From CBDFHF01 sp965247565 (GTDB taxonomy: Bacteria > Pseudomonadota > Gammaproteobacteria > Methylococcales > Methylomonadaceae): a stretch of DNA of 64,000 bases. The stretch covers positions 868,001-932,000 of the forward strand of contig CBDFHF010000003.1 of the NCBI GenBank assembly GCA_965247565.1, in the 5' to 3' direction. A model generated the notes under the pieces. That model was not told the origin of the DNA, made no database searches, and was given only the letters and a program-made list of their open reading frames with translations. Shown here piece by piece: positions 43,707-53,363 of the stretch; positions within the stretch are counted from its first letter, which is position 1; each line of letters begins with the position of its first letter. Both the position numbers and the translations under genes were made by a program.

Positions 43707-44273
43707 GTGAATACAATAACGGGTATTTTATTGGCCGCAGGGTTTAGCAGGCGGTTTGGTGGCGATAAGTTATGCTGTCCAATGCCAAGCGATGAGACTG
43801 TTGCGGCCCAATCATGCCGCAATCTTATTGCTGGAACGGATAGGGTCTTGGCTGTAATTCGTCCCGATGCTGGGACCTTAGTTGAACTACTCGAAAGAGC
43901 GGGTGCATCTGTGCATATCTGCCAGAACGCCAAACAGGGTATGGGGACTAGTCTGGCTTATGGGGTTAGTATCGCTCCCGAAGCTTATGGCTGGTTAATT
44001 GCCCTGGCAGATATGCCTTGGATAAAACCCTCGACTATTTGCAAAATTTCGGATTCTATCCGGAGGGGAGCTGTCATTGCGGCGCCTATTTGGCAAGGAC
44101 AACGAGGTCACCCTGTAGCCTTTTCAAGAATTTTCCGCGAAGAGCTTATTGCGCTTAACGGCGACTTAGGAGCAAAAAATTTGCTAAAAAAATATAGCTC
44201 TCAAATACAGTATATCGATTGTAATGATCCTGGTATTCTTCGAGATATAGACGTGCCATCTGACCTGAGTTAG
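43707..44273 (+). CDS. MobA-like/MocA-type nucleotidyltransferase
   Basis: 188-aa NTP-transferase of the MocA/MobA kind. It has ITGILLAAGFSRRFGGDKL (the nucleotide-binding LAAGxSxRxGxxK), ALADMPWIKPSTI (metal-binding Asp) and GQRGHPVAFSRIFREEL. MocA makes the cytidine dinucleotide form of molybdopterin for xanthine-oxidase-family enzymes. The gene starts with GTG. Its neighbours xdhC and the two oxidase subunits fit this role. Confidence 0.87.
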   Translation: MNTITGILLAAGFSRRFGGDKLCCPMPSDETVAAQSCRNLIAGTDRVLAVIRPDAGTLVELLERAGASVHICQNAKQGMGTSLAYGVSIAPEAYGWLIALADMPWIKPSTICKISDSIRRGAVIAAPIWQGQRGHPVAFSRIFREELIALNGDLGAKNLLKKYSSQIQYIDCNDPGILRDIDVPSDLS

Positions 44274-44286
44274 TCGCTTTAAGCTA

Positions 44287-45090
44287 ATGATAAAAGACAT
44301 TTTAAGCCTCCAGTGCGAATTCATGACAGCCCGCCAGCCTTATGTGGTTGCAACTGTCGTAGAAATATTCGGTTCTTCTTCAGCAAAACCAGGTGCTAAG
44401 GCTTTTTTCGACGGAACGGGGAAAATGCTTGCGGGTTGGATAGGCGGAGGGTGTGCACAATCTATTGTCGCAAATGAGGCTTTAACTTGCCTAACGGATG
44501 GAGAACCGCGGATGGTGGATATTGACTTAAATGACGAGGTTTTCGGAGCAGGCATGCCTTGCGGTGGGAACATGCGTGTATATGTCGAGCCTGAAATGCC
44601 TAAACCTAGGCTGTGGATTATGGGTAGCGGCCTGATTGCGGAGACTTTGTGCGAACTAGCCTACCGAATGGGTTTCGATATCACCGTTATTGATACTAAA
44701 GCCACAACCCATGAGTTTCCGTTAGCCCAACAGGTCATAGTTGATGATGGGCTCTATCTAGAATTGAAGCCCAGCGCAGCTGATTTTGTTGTGATTGCTA
44801 CTCATCATAAGGGTGATTTTGTTTCGCTAGCTCAAGCACTCCAAACTGAAGCAAGCTATATAGCTCTGGTTTCCAGCCGGAAGCGAGCTCAGTTGATAAT
44901 GAATCGTTTTGAGCGAGAAGGCATGCCTAAAAACTCTCTTAACCGGATACATGCCCCGGCCGGATTGGATCTAGGCGCAAAAATACCGGAAGAAATTGCC
45001 CTATCGATAATAAGTCAGATGGTTTTAATTCGACGCGGCGGACAAGGTGCTTCGTTAGCTAAAGGATCCACCTGCCCAGCAAAGAGCTAG
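44287..45090 (+). CDS. xdhC: XdhC/CoxI family molybdenum-cofactor maturation protein
   Basis: 267-aa XdhC-type chaperone that binds and sulfurates molybdenum cofactor for insertion into molybdenum hydroxylases. The N-terminal XdhC/CoxI part has YVVATVVEIFGSSSAKPGAKAFF and GWIGGGCAQSIVANEA; the C-terminal Rossmann part has RLWIMGSGLIAETLCELAYRMGFDITVID. It follows the nucleotidyltransferase by 13 bases and precedes the oxidase genes by about 290 bases. Confidence 0.9.
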   Translation: MIKDILSLQCEFMTARQPYVVATVVEIFGSSSAKPGAKAFFDGTGKMLAGWIGGGCAQSIVANEALTCLTDGEPRMVDIDLNDEVFGAGMPCGGNMRVYVEPEMPKPRLWIMGSGLIAETLCELAYRMGFDITVIDTKATTHEFPLAQQVIVDDGLYLELKPSAADFVVIATHHKGDFVSLAQALQTEASYIALVSSRKRAQLIMNRFEREGMPKNSLNRIHAPAGLDLGAKIPEEIALSIISQMVLIRRGGQGASLAKGSTCPAKS

Positions 45091-45177
45091 TTCTAAACCA
45101 CTTGTTCCAATATATCGTTGGAGTATACTCGCCTGGGTGAGTTTTATTGTCCTTATGGGTCAGTCCCTGCAGTATTC

Positions 45178-45235
45178 ACTCTCCGACTTCGCTCAGGGAG
45201 CCCAGCAATAAGGCGCCTTGAGCGAAGTCGGAGTG
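45178..45235. repeat. Inverted repeat, REP-like
   Basis: CTCCGACTTCGCTCA (45181-45195) is repeated in inverse orientation as TGAGCGAAGTCGGAG (45219-45233). The spacer includes AAGGCGCC. It lies between xdhC and the oxidase genes and could end or attenuate transcription. Confidence 0.6.
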
Positions 45236-45381
45236 TATCGCAACTACTTCAAACATTGAAAGGCTGAACCTAAAATTAAGAAAATGATTGCCAACTTTTT
45301 CAAGATGGGTTCTCTGTTCAGCTTCGTAGTTGCCAGGGGTTAAGCGCTTACTTCAACGAATGATTGGAGACTATTTAAACT

Positions 45382-45849
45382 ATGATCACCCTAAACGTAA
45401 ACGGTCATTCCCAGCAAATTGACTTACCACCCGACACACCCCTGCTTTGGGCTTTACGTGACCACATCGGTTTAACAGGAACAAAATTCGGTTGCGGAAT
45501 GGCTTTATGTGGCGCGTGCACAGTTCATCTGGAAGGTGAACCGATACGTTCATGTGTTACGCCGATTTCAGCAGCAGTAAATAAGAAAATTGTGACCATT
45601 GAAGCAATCGGTAACGATCCAGTTGGAAAGAAAATTCAAGACGCTTGGCTTGATTTGGGCGTACCTCAGTGCGGCTATTGCCAATCTGGCCAAATAATGT
45701 CGGCGACTGCATTATTAAGGCAAAAACCTGAGCCAACCGATGCCGATATTGATAAGGCCATGAGCGGAAATATTTGCCGATGCGGAACTTATACCCGTAT
45801 CCGTACGGCGATTAAGCAGGCTGCAGGGTTAAAGAAGCCGACATCATGA
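45382..45849 (+). CDS. Molybdenum hydroxylase [2Fe-2S] subunit (IorA-type)
   Basis: 155-aa iron-sulfur subunit of a xanthine-oxidase-family enzyme, isoquinoline 1-oxidoreductase type. Plant-type cluster: CGMALCGACTVHL (Cys with following Cys); helical-domain cluster: CGYCQSGQ and GNICRCGTYTRI. No signal peptide, so it would be carried out of the cell with the Tat-signalled large subunit. It overlaps the large-subunit gene by four bases (ATGA). Confidence 0.92.
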   Translation: MITLNVNGHSQQIDLPPDTPLLWALRDHIGLTGTKFGCGMALCGACTVHLEGEPIRSCVTPISAAVNKKIVTIEAIGNDPVGKKIQDAWLDLGVPQCGYCQSGQIMSATALLRQKPEPTDADIDKAMSGNICRCGTYTRIRTAIKQAAGLKKPTS

Positions 45850-48197
45850 TAAATGTACCTGAATCTGCCCTAACTGGGAGAGAATGCCAGACAACTGAAG
45901 AAAGTTTGCAGATCACCAATATAAGTCGACGTAAATTCTTAAAAGATCTGGCGCTTACCGGATTTGTTTTAGCTGCCGGATTTCCTGCTCAATTATTGGC
46001 GGATGAAGTCACAGCAGGTAACGCCAATAAATACGGCGCGGATTCCATGCCGCACGGCTGGGTCGACAATCCACTAGTCTTTCTTGCGATTGCCGAGGAC
46101 GGGGCGGTTACCATCGTCTGTCATCGTTCTGAGATGGGCCAGGGCGTTCGCACCAGCTTGCCCATGGTTGTCGCAGACGAACTGGAAGCTGACTGGAGCT
46201 TAGTCCGGGTTGCCCAAGCGCCAGGCGACGAAGTTCGTTACGGAAATCAAGATACCGATGGTTCCCGGAGTATGCGGCATTTTTTTATGCCTATGCGAAG
46301 AATAGGTGCTGCTGCACGCCAAATGCTAGAGGAAGCAGCGGCAAAAGAATGGGGCGTTCCAATTAATGAAGTTCGCTCTGAATTGCACCAGGTGACTCAT
46401 ATCGGCAGCGGTCGAAAAATCGCTTACGGCAAACTTGCCAAAGTGGCTGCTAAATTGCCTGTGCCGCCCCGCGATAACTTACGATTAAAGAAACCTGCTG
46501 ATTTTCTTTATATCGGTAAGGGTAAACAAGGATTATACGACGGACAAGATATGGTCAGCGGACATGCCCAATACGGCATCGATGTTCGCCTCCAAGATAT
46601 GCTTTATGCCGTTATAGCCCATCCTCCCGCTTTCGGCGATAAAGTGGCAACTTACGATGCTAGTGCGGCACTTAAGGTTGCAGGCGTAGTGAGAGTAGTC
46701 GAGCTCAAAAGCAGTCCACCGCCTGCTAACTTCAACCCATTGGGTGGAATTGCAGTTATTGCTACTAACACATGGGCGGCCATTCAAGGCCGAACAGCTT
46801 TAAAAATTAATTGGAGTAAAGGCCCACATGCCAAATATGATTCGGTTGCTTATCGTGCCGAACTGGAAATGGCTGCGCGCAACCCCGGTAAGGTTGTGCG
46901 TAACAACGGAAATGTTGATGCTGAATTCAAGGTGGCCGCAAAGCAGGTAACCGCCCAATATTATCTGCCACATCTTGCTCAAGCACCAATGGAGCCTCCG
47001 GCTGCAACGGCGCGGTTTGTGGATGGAGAGTGCGAAGTGTGGGCGTGTACTCAAGCACCCCAGGCTTCGCGTGAGCAAGTGGCAAAATCGCTAAAAATAC
47101 CCGAAGAGAAAGTAACCATCCATGTCACATTGTTGGGCGGTGGCTTTGGCCGCAAGTCCAAACCGGATTACGTAGTCGAAGCCGCCTTACTTTCTAAAGC
47201 CATGAAAGGCAAACCGGTTAAAGTCACTTGGACCCGCGAGGATGACCTCCAGCATTCTTATTTTCATACCGTATCTGTTGAACGCCTGGAAGCTGGTTTG
47301 GATGATCAAGGCAAAACTGTCGCTTGGTTACACCGTACGGTAGCGCCGACCATATCTTCAACCTTTGGACCAGACAGTAAGCATCTAATGCCTGCGGAAT
47401 TAGGGATGGGAGTTGTCAATGTACCTTTCGCTATCCCCAACTTGCGGATAGAAAACCCTGAAGCTGTTGCCCACACTCGTATCGGTTGGTTCCGTTCAGT
47501 ATCTAATATCCCCCACGCTTTTGCTATACAATCCTTCGTGGCGGAATTGGCTACCTCAGTAGGACGAGATCATAAAGACTTTCTGCTCGATTTAATCGGG
47601 AAGCCGCGTATAGTCGATCCTCGAGCCTTGGGAGACACATGGAATCATGGCGAGTCTCCAATCCTGTATCCGGTAGATACCGGTCGATTACGGCGAGTAA
47701 TAGAGACGGCAACACGCGAGGCAAATTGGGGTCGAGTCTTAGCTAAAGGCAGCGGCTTAGGTCTTGCCGCGCATTATAGTTTCGTCACTTATATCGCCGT
47801 CGTCGTCGAAGTTATGATTGACACTGCCGGAAAGCTCAGTATCCCCAGAGTTGATCTAGCCGTGGATTGTGGCCCTGAAATAAATCCAGAACGTATCCGC
47901 TCGCAGATCGAAGGTGCCTGCATCATGGGTATCAGCTTGGCGACTTTAGGCGAGATCAGCTTCAAAGACGGTGTTGCTATTCAGGATAACTTCCATACTT
48001 ATCAAATTACCCGAATGGATGAGGCGCCACGCGAAATTCGGGTACATTTACTGCCCTCTGATACTTTTGACATGCCACTTGGCGGTATTGGCGAGCCTGC
48101 AGTCCCGCCAATGGCACCCGCTCTGTGTAATGCGATTTTTGCCGCAACTGGCAAGCGTATTCGAAGCTTACCGGTTAGGGATCAATTATTGAATTAA
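45846..48197 (+). CDS. Molybdenum hydroxylase large subunit, Tat-exported (IorB-type)
   Basis: 783-aa molybdopterin-cytosine-dinucleotide subunit. A twin-arginine signal (SRRKFLKDLALTGFVLAAGFPA, about 29-50 region) directs a folded enzyme to the periplasm. Cofactor-binding stretches include EMGQGVRTSLPMVVADEL, LGGGFGRKS and the C-terminal GGIGEPAVPPMAPALCNAI with the catalytic Glu. Resembles isoquinoline 1-oxidoreductase beta and related periplasmic aldehyde oxidases; the true substrate cannot be read. Aldehydes from one-carbon metabolism are a possibility only. Confidence 0.92.
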   Translation: MINVPESALTGRECQTTEESLQITNISRRKFLKDLALTGFVLAAGFPAQLLADEVTAGNANKYGADSMPHGWVDNPLVFLAIAEDGAVTIVCHRSEMGQGVRTSLPMVVADELEADWSLVRVAQAPGDEVRYGNQDTDGSRSMRHFFMPMRRIGAAARQMLEEAAAKEWGVPINEVRSELHQVTHIGSGRKIAYGKLAKVAAKLPVPPRDNLRLKKPADFLYIGKGKQGLYDGQDMVSGHAQYGIDVRLQDMLYAVIAHPPAFGDKVATYDASAALKVAGVVRVVELKSSPPPANFNPLGGIAVIATNTWAAIQGRTALKINWSKGPHAKYDSVAYRAELEMAARNPGKVVRNNGNVDAEFKVAAKQVTAQYYLPHLAQAPMEPPAATARFVDGECEVWACTQAPQASREQVAKSLKIPEEKVTIHVTLLGGGFGRKSKPDYVVEAALLSKAMKGKPVKVTWTREDDLQHSYFHTVSVERLEAGLDDQGKTVAWLHRTVAPTISSTFGPDSKHLMPAELGMGVVNVPFAIPNLRIENPEAVAHTRIGWFRSVSNIPHAFAIQSFVAELATSVGRDHKDFLLDLIGKPRIVDPRALGDTWNHGESPILYPVDTGRLRRVIETATREANWGRVLAKGSGLGLAAHYSFVTYIAVVVEVMIDTAGKLSIPRVDLAVDCGPEINPERIRSQIEGACIMGISLATLGEISFKDGVAIQDNFHTYQITRMDEAPREIRVHLLPSDTFDMPLGGIGEPAVPPMAPALCNAIFAATGKRIRSLPVRDQLLN

Positions 48198-48456
48198 TTT
48201 ATCGACAAAATTTAATTTCATGACTAAAAGCTGTCTGAAAAATCAGGATTATTCCTTATTCTTTCCACCCGGCAATTTGTTAAGCTAATGTACGAAGGTG
48301 ATGAATGGCGATTTATAAAAGGTTACTCGATACAAGACAGTCATGTCGGGTAAAGTTGATTCACGCCACGACTGAGCACAATTAGGGGGCGAGTGCGTAT
48401 TTATTTGAGAAGCGCACTACTAGGCTTGTAACTAAATGGTTGCAGCACGGTTCCTA

Positions 48457-50268
48457 TCATTTAGACGCATTAATAGGTGCCAACCCGGGCGGCTCAGTCC
48501 CTGCGGAGTGGTTAGGGCGGGTATGCTGATTGCCTATGAACAAATCATTACTGACCACTAACACATTTTCTAGCCAACGAGCTGACTTTTGGCACGTCTC
48601 CGAATAAGGTGGCTCCTTACACAAATCGACTTTATCACCTTTAAGTAAATTAAAATGCAGGCCGGGCAATGGCCGGATCATCATATCTGGCAGTGGGTTG
48701 ACATAATCCATGATAGTTGGCTCATCATAATTCAGCATGCTAAGTAACAGCTTTGGCACTTGATAAAGGGGCAAACTGCCGATCTTAACCGGGCCATTTT
48801 TGCCGTCGATAATAATCATGGGGGTTGTCACATGAAACTTGAACATGGCGGGTGTAAAGTCACTCCAACTGGGGTAAAGCACGCCCGAGTCTATGTAACC
48901 TTCTCCCAAGTTAGGCAGGTGATCACCAAAGGCCACAATAATGCCATCGGGATCATGGAGTCGCAATTTCTCTAGAAAGTACATAAGTTCTCGTGACTTA
49001 TAATAAACTGTATTGGCATAAGACGACACCTCCTCCACCTTTGAACGGGAATTTATCGTTATAGGCCTACTGTCGCTTAACGGGTAATTCCAGTGTCCAA
49101 AATAAGTCACAATGTAATCCAGAATCGGCTGTTTGCCACCCAAGGATCCAGATACTTTTTCCATAACTTGGCGGTAGAGCGAAGCATCGGACAAAAATTC
49201 GCGATTCATGTCGTCCAAAAGAAAATCCTGTTTCGACCAGTAGGTTTGAAAACCTATGTTCCGATAGGCATTGACCCGATTCCAGAACACTGGCACATTC
49301 GGATGCGAAGCAATCGTACGATAGCCTTTATCGGCTAGGATGTGTGGCAGACAAGGAACGGAGTTAAGCAATTGACGCTCAAATTTGACACTGCCTTTGG
49401 TGACTGGAAATCCGCATAAAACTTCAAACTCTGAATTTGCAGTTCCTCCTCCAAATACTGGCACCAGCGCATGTGAATACCCTGCGCTTTTCCAGAGCTT
49501 TCGAAAATCAGGTGCTAACGGATTCTGATTATAATTGGCTTTTTTTAGCCCGCTCGGATCCCAGAACGATTCAAGCAAAACGATATGTACGTTCCGAGGC
49601 GTAAAAGATTTTTTTTTCGCAAACAGCTCATCTTCAGGGGCGGCACTTAAGAGCGTCTCTACTGCTATCTGAGTTTCATCAAGATCTGGCGACTTTTCGG
49701 CTAAAGCAAAAAAACGAGCGCCTTCTTGCAAATTATAAAGAACAGGGCCACGCGACAAATAATTGGAACGTTGGTCCCATTTTGAATTACCGAGATAGTT
49801 ATCAAGCGGATCGAGCAACATAACGGGCTTATAAACCAGGGTCATGCCCATTAAAACTGTCATCAGGCTGGCAATATAGGCGCTCCAATGACGCATAGAA
49901 AAATTGAACAGCAGCAAACTAGCAATCGCAGCTAGAGGTATTGCTGCAGCAAAGAACCGCCATCCTTCCAATATGAGTAGTAATGAACGAAGCGCAAAAA
50001 CATCGTCCGGTATAATCGGGCCACCAAAAAAAGACATTTTTACAGCATTGCCAACATATAAAATACCCATCACCAAAGCCTGAATTATCAGGAAAATCCA
50101 GATTCGTTTTGATACCGCAAAAAGAATGTAGCCGACAACCAGTTGCATCAGAAAATCATAGACAATAGCTGAAGCAAGTATTTGCACATCAAATTTGAAT
50201 GCACAAATCAGATAGTACAAGAGATAAAACAAGCTGGTAGATAATACCGGTAGTAGTGTTTTTTTCAT
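48457..50268 (-). CDS. LTA synthase-like sulfatase (phosphoglycerol transferase family)
   Basis: 603-aa inner-membrane protein with five membrane helices in the first 160 residues and a periplasmic sulfatase domain. The metal/nucleophile region is HIVLLESFWDPSGL (Glu) and GGGTANSEFEVLCGFP (Thr nucleophile), with IVAFGDHLPNLG later. The family includes LtaS and OpgB-type enzymes that move phosphoglycerol or phosphoethanolamine onto glycans. Gammaproteobacterial neighbours usually modify periplasmic glucans or LPS. Stands alone, leftward. Confidence 0.85.
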   Translation of the reverse strand: MKKTLLPVLSTSLFYLLYYLICAFKFDVQILASAIVYDFLMQLVVGYILFAVSKRIWIFLIIQALVMGILYVGNAVKMSFFGGPIIPDDVFALRSLLLILEGWRFFAAAIPLAAIASLLLFNFSMRHWSAYIASLMTVLMGMTLVYKPVMLLDPLDNYLGNSKWDQRSNYLSRGPVLYNLQEGARFFALAEKSPDLDETQIAVETLLSAAPEDELFAKKKSFTPRNVHIVLLESFWDPSGLKKANYNQNPLAPDFRKLWKSAGYSHALVPVFGGGTANSEFEVLCGFPVTKGSVKFERQLLNSVPCLPHILADKGYRTIASHPNVPVFWNRVNAYRNIGFQTYWSKQDFLLDDMNREFLSDASLYRQVMEKVSGSLGGKQPILDYIVTYFGHWNYPLSDSRPITINSRSKVEEVSSYANTVYYKSRELMYFLEKLRLHDPDGIIVAFGDHLPNLGEGYIDSGVLYPSWSDFTPAMFKFHVTTPMIIIDGKNGPVKIGSLPLYQVPKLLLSMLNYDEPTIMDYVNPLPDMMIRPLPGLHFNLLKGDKVDLCKEPPYSETCQKSARWLENVLVVSNDLFIGNQHTRPNHSAGTEPPGLAPINASK

Positions 50269-50394
50269 GATCGGAAAGAGCCGTCTGAAATGGTTAAGGC
50301 TAGCGTAGTTGAATAAATTATCTAACCACCGTATGCCGGGTAACGAAGCTGTTATTTGACCTACGTAATTATTCTCTCTTTCGCTCGAATTGGA

Positions 50395-51048
50395 TCAGGT
50401 CTGCTGAATCTTATAGATCACATGCTCACCTGTGTGAGTCAGCGTAGTCGCTACTATTTCTGCTGTAAAACCATAATCAACACAAACGTGTTTAGGATCA
50501 TGTTCTGGGCCGATAAACGAAGAATACGGGATATAAATAGGCGCTTGTGGTCTCAGATAATTTCCGACTTGAGAAAAAAACCGCTTTAAAATTTCTCGGC
50601 CACCATCGGCGTTTAAGCCAAAATTACCGTTCGCCGGATAGTAGTTAAAATTAAACACCACAGCATCGAACTGACTGACCGGTACCTCTGAAAACAAATC
50701 ACTGTGAATAATTTCAATCGGCCCCCATTCGGAGTTTCGTGAAACATTATTCTGCGCACATGCCACTGCATCCTTATTAAAATCAACCCCCAAAACATTA
50801 TCGCAGCCCAGTTTCTTCATTAACAAAGCAAAGTAACCGCTACCACAACCCATATCTAAAGCGTTTTCCACTGGTTGCTGCTGCAGCATGAAATTACCGA
50901 AGAATGAACTGGTAATGCCAAAATCGGAAGGGAACACGTTTTTATCGATCTGCAAATGAATGCCATCCAACTCCGTTACGTACGGCTGTTGGCTCAAATA
51001 AGCCGCCAGTTCGGCTTCTCTTTTTTCAATGGTCATCTTTTCAATCAT
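50395..51048 (-). CDS. Class I methyltransferase, HemK/MTS-like
   Basis: 217-aa Rossmann methyltransferase. Motif I is ALDMGCGSGYFALLMKKLG, the acidic strand VLGVDFNKDAV follows, and motif IV is VVFNFNYYPANG, which resembles the (N/D)PPY of N-methylases. GAGGAAT precedes ATG 51048. It may methylate a protein or small molecule; no partner is adjacent. A 390-base gap follows on its right side. Confidence 0.75.
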   Translation of the reverse strand: MIEKMTIEKREAELAAYLSQQPYVTELDGIHLQIDKNVFPSDFGITSSFFGNFMLQQQPVENALDMGCGSGYFALLMKKLGCDNVLGVDFNKDAVACAQNNVSRNSEWGPIEIIHSDLFSEVPVSQFDAVVFNFNYYPANGNFGLNADGGREILKRFFSQVGNYLRPQAPIYIPYSSFIGPEHDPKHVCVDYGFTAEIVATTLTHTGEHVIYKIQQT

Positions 51049-51637
51049 GAAATTCCTCAGTTTAAGTGGCGTAGGGTCTAAGCGATATCATCCGATAAAA
51101 GTGTAGTACGTCTACCTTTAACAAGTTATCTAAAAATAGGTGGATCAATCGGCTTCATTACTAAGTTGGCTTTCTTGAATAGGTTGCAAACTTACCGATA
51201 GATAATGCTAATATTGCCAAGCCCATTGCTTCACGCTCGAAATCAATCATGGCTGTTTTCGAAGCAAAGCGTATTATGCTGATTAATTATGAGTCGGCGA
51301 AATAAATGAAGCGGAGGACTACTCTCGTTTAGCTCATAGGGTTTGCAAGTTGGCGTGGAATTATTCGCGGAAGGATTGTACAGTGCAGATCCCAAACAAC
51401 TCAATGAAAAAACCAGAATAGCCCTGTCAGGCGCTTACTTTTCAGGCTCGGGATCCAACGATCGATTTTGAAAATAACTGATGTATTACAGTCGGAAAGG
51501 TGTTGACATACCGCATAAGCTTTCGTGCATGCCGCCATGGTAAAAAAGTATTGAAAAACTGGAAACCGCGGACTTGGCAACCCATCACAAGCCTTGTTAA
51601 TAAATTATTGTCGTTAGCTCCAACGCTTACCAAATAA
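51049..51637. other. Intergenic region left of the nif operon end
   Basis: About 590 bases between the methyltransferase start and the last gene of the long nif operon. Short frames exist but none has convincing coding character. No terminator with T-run is obvious. Confidence 0.4.
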
Positions 51638-51937
51638 TTAAGAAAAAAGGTGAATTTGGATAATTTCTATTGTCTGATCCAAGCTTAGGTTTTCATTTTC
51701 ACCGATAATATTATGCATGGAAATGGGATATCTGAGATCTATGCCGAAGTACCCTGCGTTCTGGCCAAAGATATAGACATAAGCGGACAGGCTAGAATCG
51801 TTAAGTGTGCATAGTTCGATAGCTTGAAAGTGCTGTTCCCTATTATTTAACGCTAGGGTATTTTCACCATAACGATGCACTAGCTCCAGCAGCAGAAGTT
51901 TAAGCGGAATATCTTTATCAATAGCCCAAACATTCAT
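51638..51937 (-). CDS. Unknown 99-aa protein, last gene of the nifV-nifF operon
   Basis: Small acidic protein (NVWAIDKDIPLKLLLLELVHRYGENTLALNNREQHFQAIELC ... HNIIGENENLSLDQTIEIIQIHLFS). I recognise no family. It has two parts: an N-terminal helix and a beta-rich middle with aromatic residues (SAYVYIFGQNAGYFGIDL). It starts 14 bases after rseC in the same direction, so it is in the operon. Possible nitrogenase accessory factor by position only. Confidence 0.6.
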   Translation of the reverse strand: MNVWAIDKDIPLKLLLLELVHRYGENTLALNNREQHFQAIELCTLNDSSLSAYVYIFGQNAGYFGIDLRYPISMHNIIGENENLSLDQTIEIIQIHLFS

Positions 51938-51951
51938 GTCATTTCAAAAAC

Positions 51952-52389
51952 TTAGAGCTTCTTGACTACTAATGGCCGGGCGTAATAGTTTAGTATCAGC
52001 CGGTTTTGTGTTTTGTTGATTAGCCATAGGATTAATAGAAAACTGGTGACACCGCTTCCGGCAGTCCATAAATCGGCGTACGGTACACTGCTCCCCAGCA
52101 ACCATTCGGCAATACCTGCCCCCAAAAACAACCCAACCAAAGGCAGTAGATACAATAGAAGGGAAGCTCGTAGCAGCAGATTTTCATCGATAGCGACCAT
52201 CACTTGATCGCCGATTTTTAACTGCATATCACAGTCGACCGGCACCGACTTTTTCTTAAGAACATTGCCGATAGCATTAGTGGTGCAGGATGCTTTTTGC
52301 GAACAACCGCCGCAAGCACTGTTCGGTCCGGCTTCCACCCAGACTTGATGATTTTCTATTTTGACCACGATCGCTAGTTCTTCTATCAT
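51952..52389 (-). CDS. rseC: RseC/SoxR-reducing-system family protein
   Basis: 145-aa membrane protein of the RseC/MucC family. Cys26, Cys29 and Cys35 (CGGCSQKASC) form the conserved cytoplasmic cluster; two membrane helices at about 74-98 and 107-124 follow. RseC cooperates with Rsx/Rnf complexes in reduction of SoxR and modifies sigma-E signalling in E. coli. In this operon, beside flavodoxin and a Rieske protein, it probably serves the Rnf electron route to nitrogenase. Confidence 0.85.
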   Translation of the reverse strand: MIEELAIVVKIENHQVWVEAGPNSACGGCSQKASCTTNAIGNVLKKKSVPVDCDMQLKIGDQVMVAIDENLLLRASLLLYLLPLVGLFLGAGIAEWLLGSSVPYADLWTAGSGVTSFLLILWLINKTQNRLILNYYARPLVVKKL

Positions 52390-52401
52390 CGTGATGCCTC
52401 T

Positions 52402-52767
52402 TTAATCGATAAGTGTCAAATGTTTTTCGGCAAAATACAGTGTGTCATCAAGCTCTTCCAGCCGGAGTGCCTGTAAGCGTTGCCCCATACATACCGGGCT
52501 TTGACACTCGCCGGTCTTAGGATCGAAAATAAAACCATGCATTGAACAACGCAAGAATTTTCCGGTTTCATCAAATATGGCATCTTCCTGACAATTCAAC
52601 GGCCTGTGCATATGCATGCAATGGTTGATGTAGGCATAGGCAGCTCCTTCAAAAACGAACATAATTGCTGAGGTTGGCAGTTTTTTAAAAACTATATTCC
52701 GCGTTAAATAGCTCGCTTCATTCAGTTCGCGAAGCGTGCAGGCTGGTTTTAGTTTGTCAGTTGCCAT
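52402..52767 (-). CDS. Rieske [2Fe-2S] ferredoxin-like protein
   Basis: 121-aa soluble Rieske protein. Ligands Cys50 and His52 (CMH) with Cys74 and His77 (CSMH) match CxH...CxxH. Lacks a signal peptide, so cytoplasmic. It lies 12 bases from rseC and 6 bases after nifF, so it is co-transcribed with the nif flavodoxin. May be an electron donor or an assimilation-type small subunit; a nif role is inferred from position. Confidence 0.85.
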   Translation of the reverse strand: MATDKLKPACTLRELNEASYLTRNIVFKKLPTSAIMFVFEGAAYAYINHCMHMHRPLNCQEDAIFDETGKFLRCSMHGFIFDPKTGECQSPVCMGQRLQALRLEELDDTLYFAEKHLTLID

Positions 52768-52773
52768 GGCGAA

Positions 52774-53307
52774 TTAAGCCCATGTCTCTGCCAGATTTGT
52801 TAACCATGTTTCCAATCTGACAGGCGTTAAATCTTTCTGATTCTCCTGATCTAATACCAAACCGACAAAACGGTCATCGACGATGGCTTTAGATTTATTA
52901 AACTTATAACCTTCAGTATCCCAAGCCCCGATAATAGTGGCGCCGCATTTTTTAAATTGTTCGTACAAATAAAACATGGCATCAACAAATTCTTCGGGAT
53001 AGCCTTTTTGATTACCTAACCCATAAATCGCCACTTTCTTGCCGGTAAAATCGTGGCCTTCCAACTTTGGTAAAAATTCTTCCCAGCTTTCTGTAGCGTT
53101 GCCGGTAGATAGGCCCGGTAACTGACCTTCACCATAGGTGGGCGTACCGACTATCAATGTGTCGAAGGCCAGTAAGTCTTCAACGGTAACATTACGGATA
53201 TTGGCAGGTTTAGCAGCGACCGCATTTGTCAACGCAGTGGAAATGTCTTTCGCAATCCGCCGGGTATTACCGGTATCCGTGCCAAAAAAAATGCCTACTT
53301 TAGCCAT
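52774..53307 (-). CDS. nifF: NifF flavodoxin
   Basis: 177-aa long-chain flavodoxin that donates electrons to dinitrogenase reductase. The FMN phosphate loop FGTDTGNTRRIAKDI is at 8-22; aromatic FMN contacts are in GTPTYGEGQLPG and the 90s loop. The length and extra C-terminal loop (YKFNKSKAIVDDRFVGLVLDQENQ) fit the nif long-chain class. In Azotobacter nifF lies directly downstream of clpX; here a Grx-BolA gene is between. Confidence 0.93.
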   Translation of the reverse strand: MAKVGIFFGTDTGNTRRIAKDISTALTNAVAAKPANIRNVTVEDLLAFDTLIVGTPTYGEGQLPGLSTGNATESWEEFLPKLEGHDFTGKKVAIYGLGNQKGYPEEFVDAMFYLYEQFKKCGATIIGAWDTEGYKFNKSKAIVDDRFVGLVLDQENQKDLTPVRLETWLTNLAETWA

Positions 53308-53363
53308 GATTGCCTCGCTTCGGCGACTGCCCGGTTGTCAATAGTGGTAAGGTGGTTTGCATC

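Noticed and set aside
51442..51633. 63-codon leftward frame after the nif operon
   Set aside because: It could be a decayed gene but nothing in it is recognisable.
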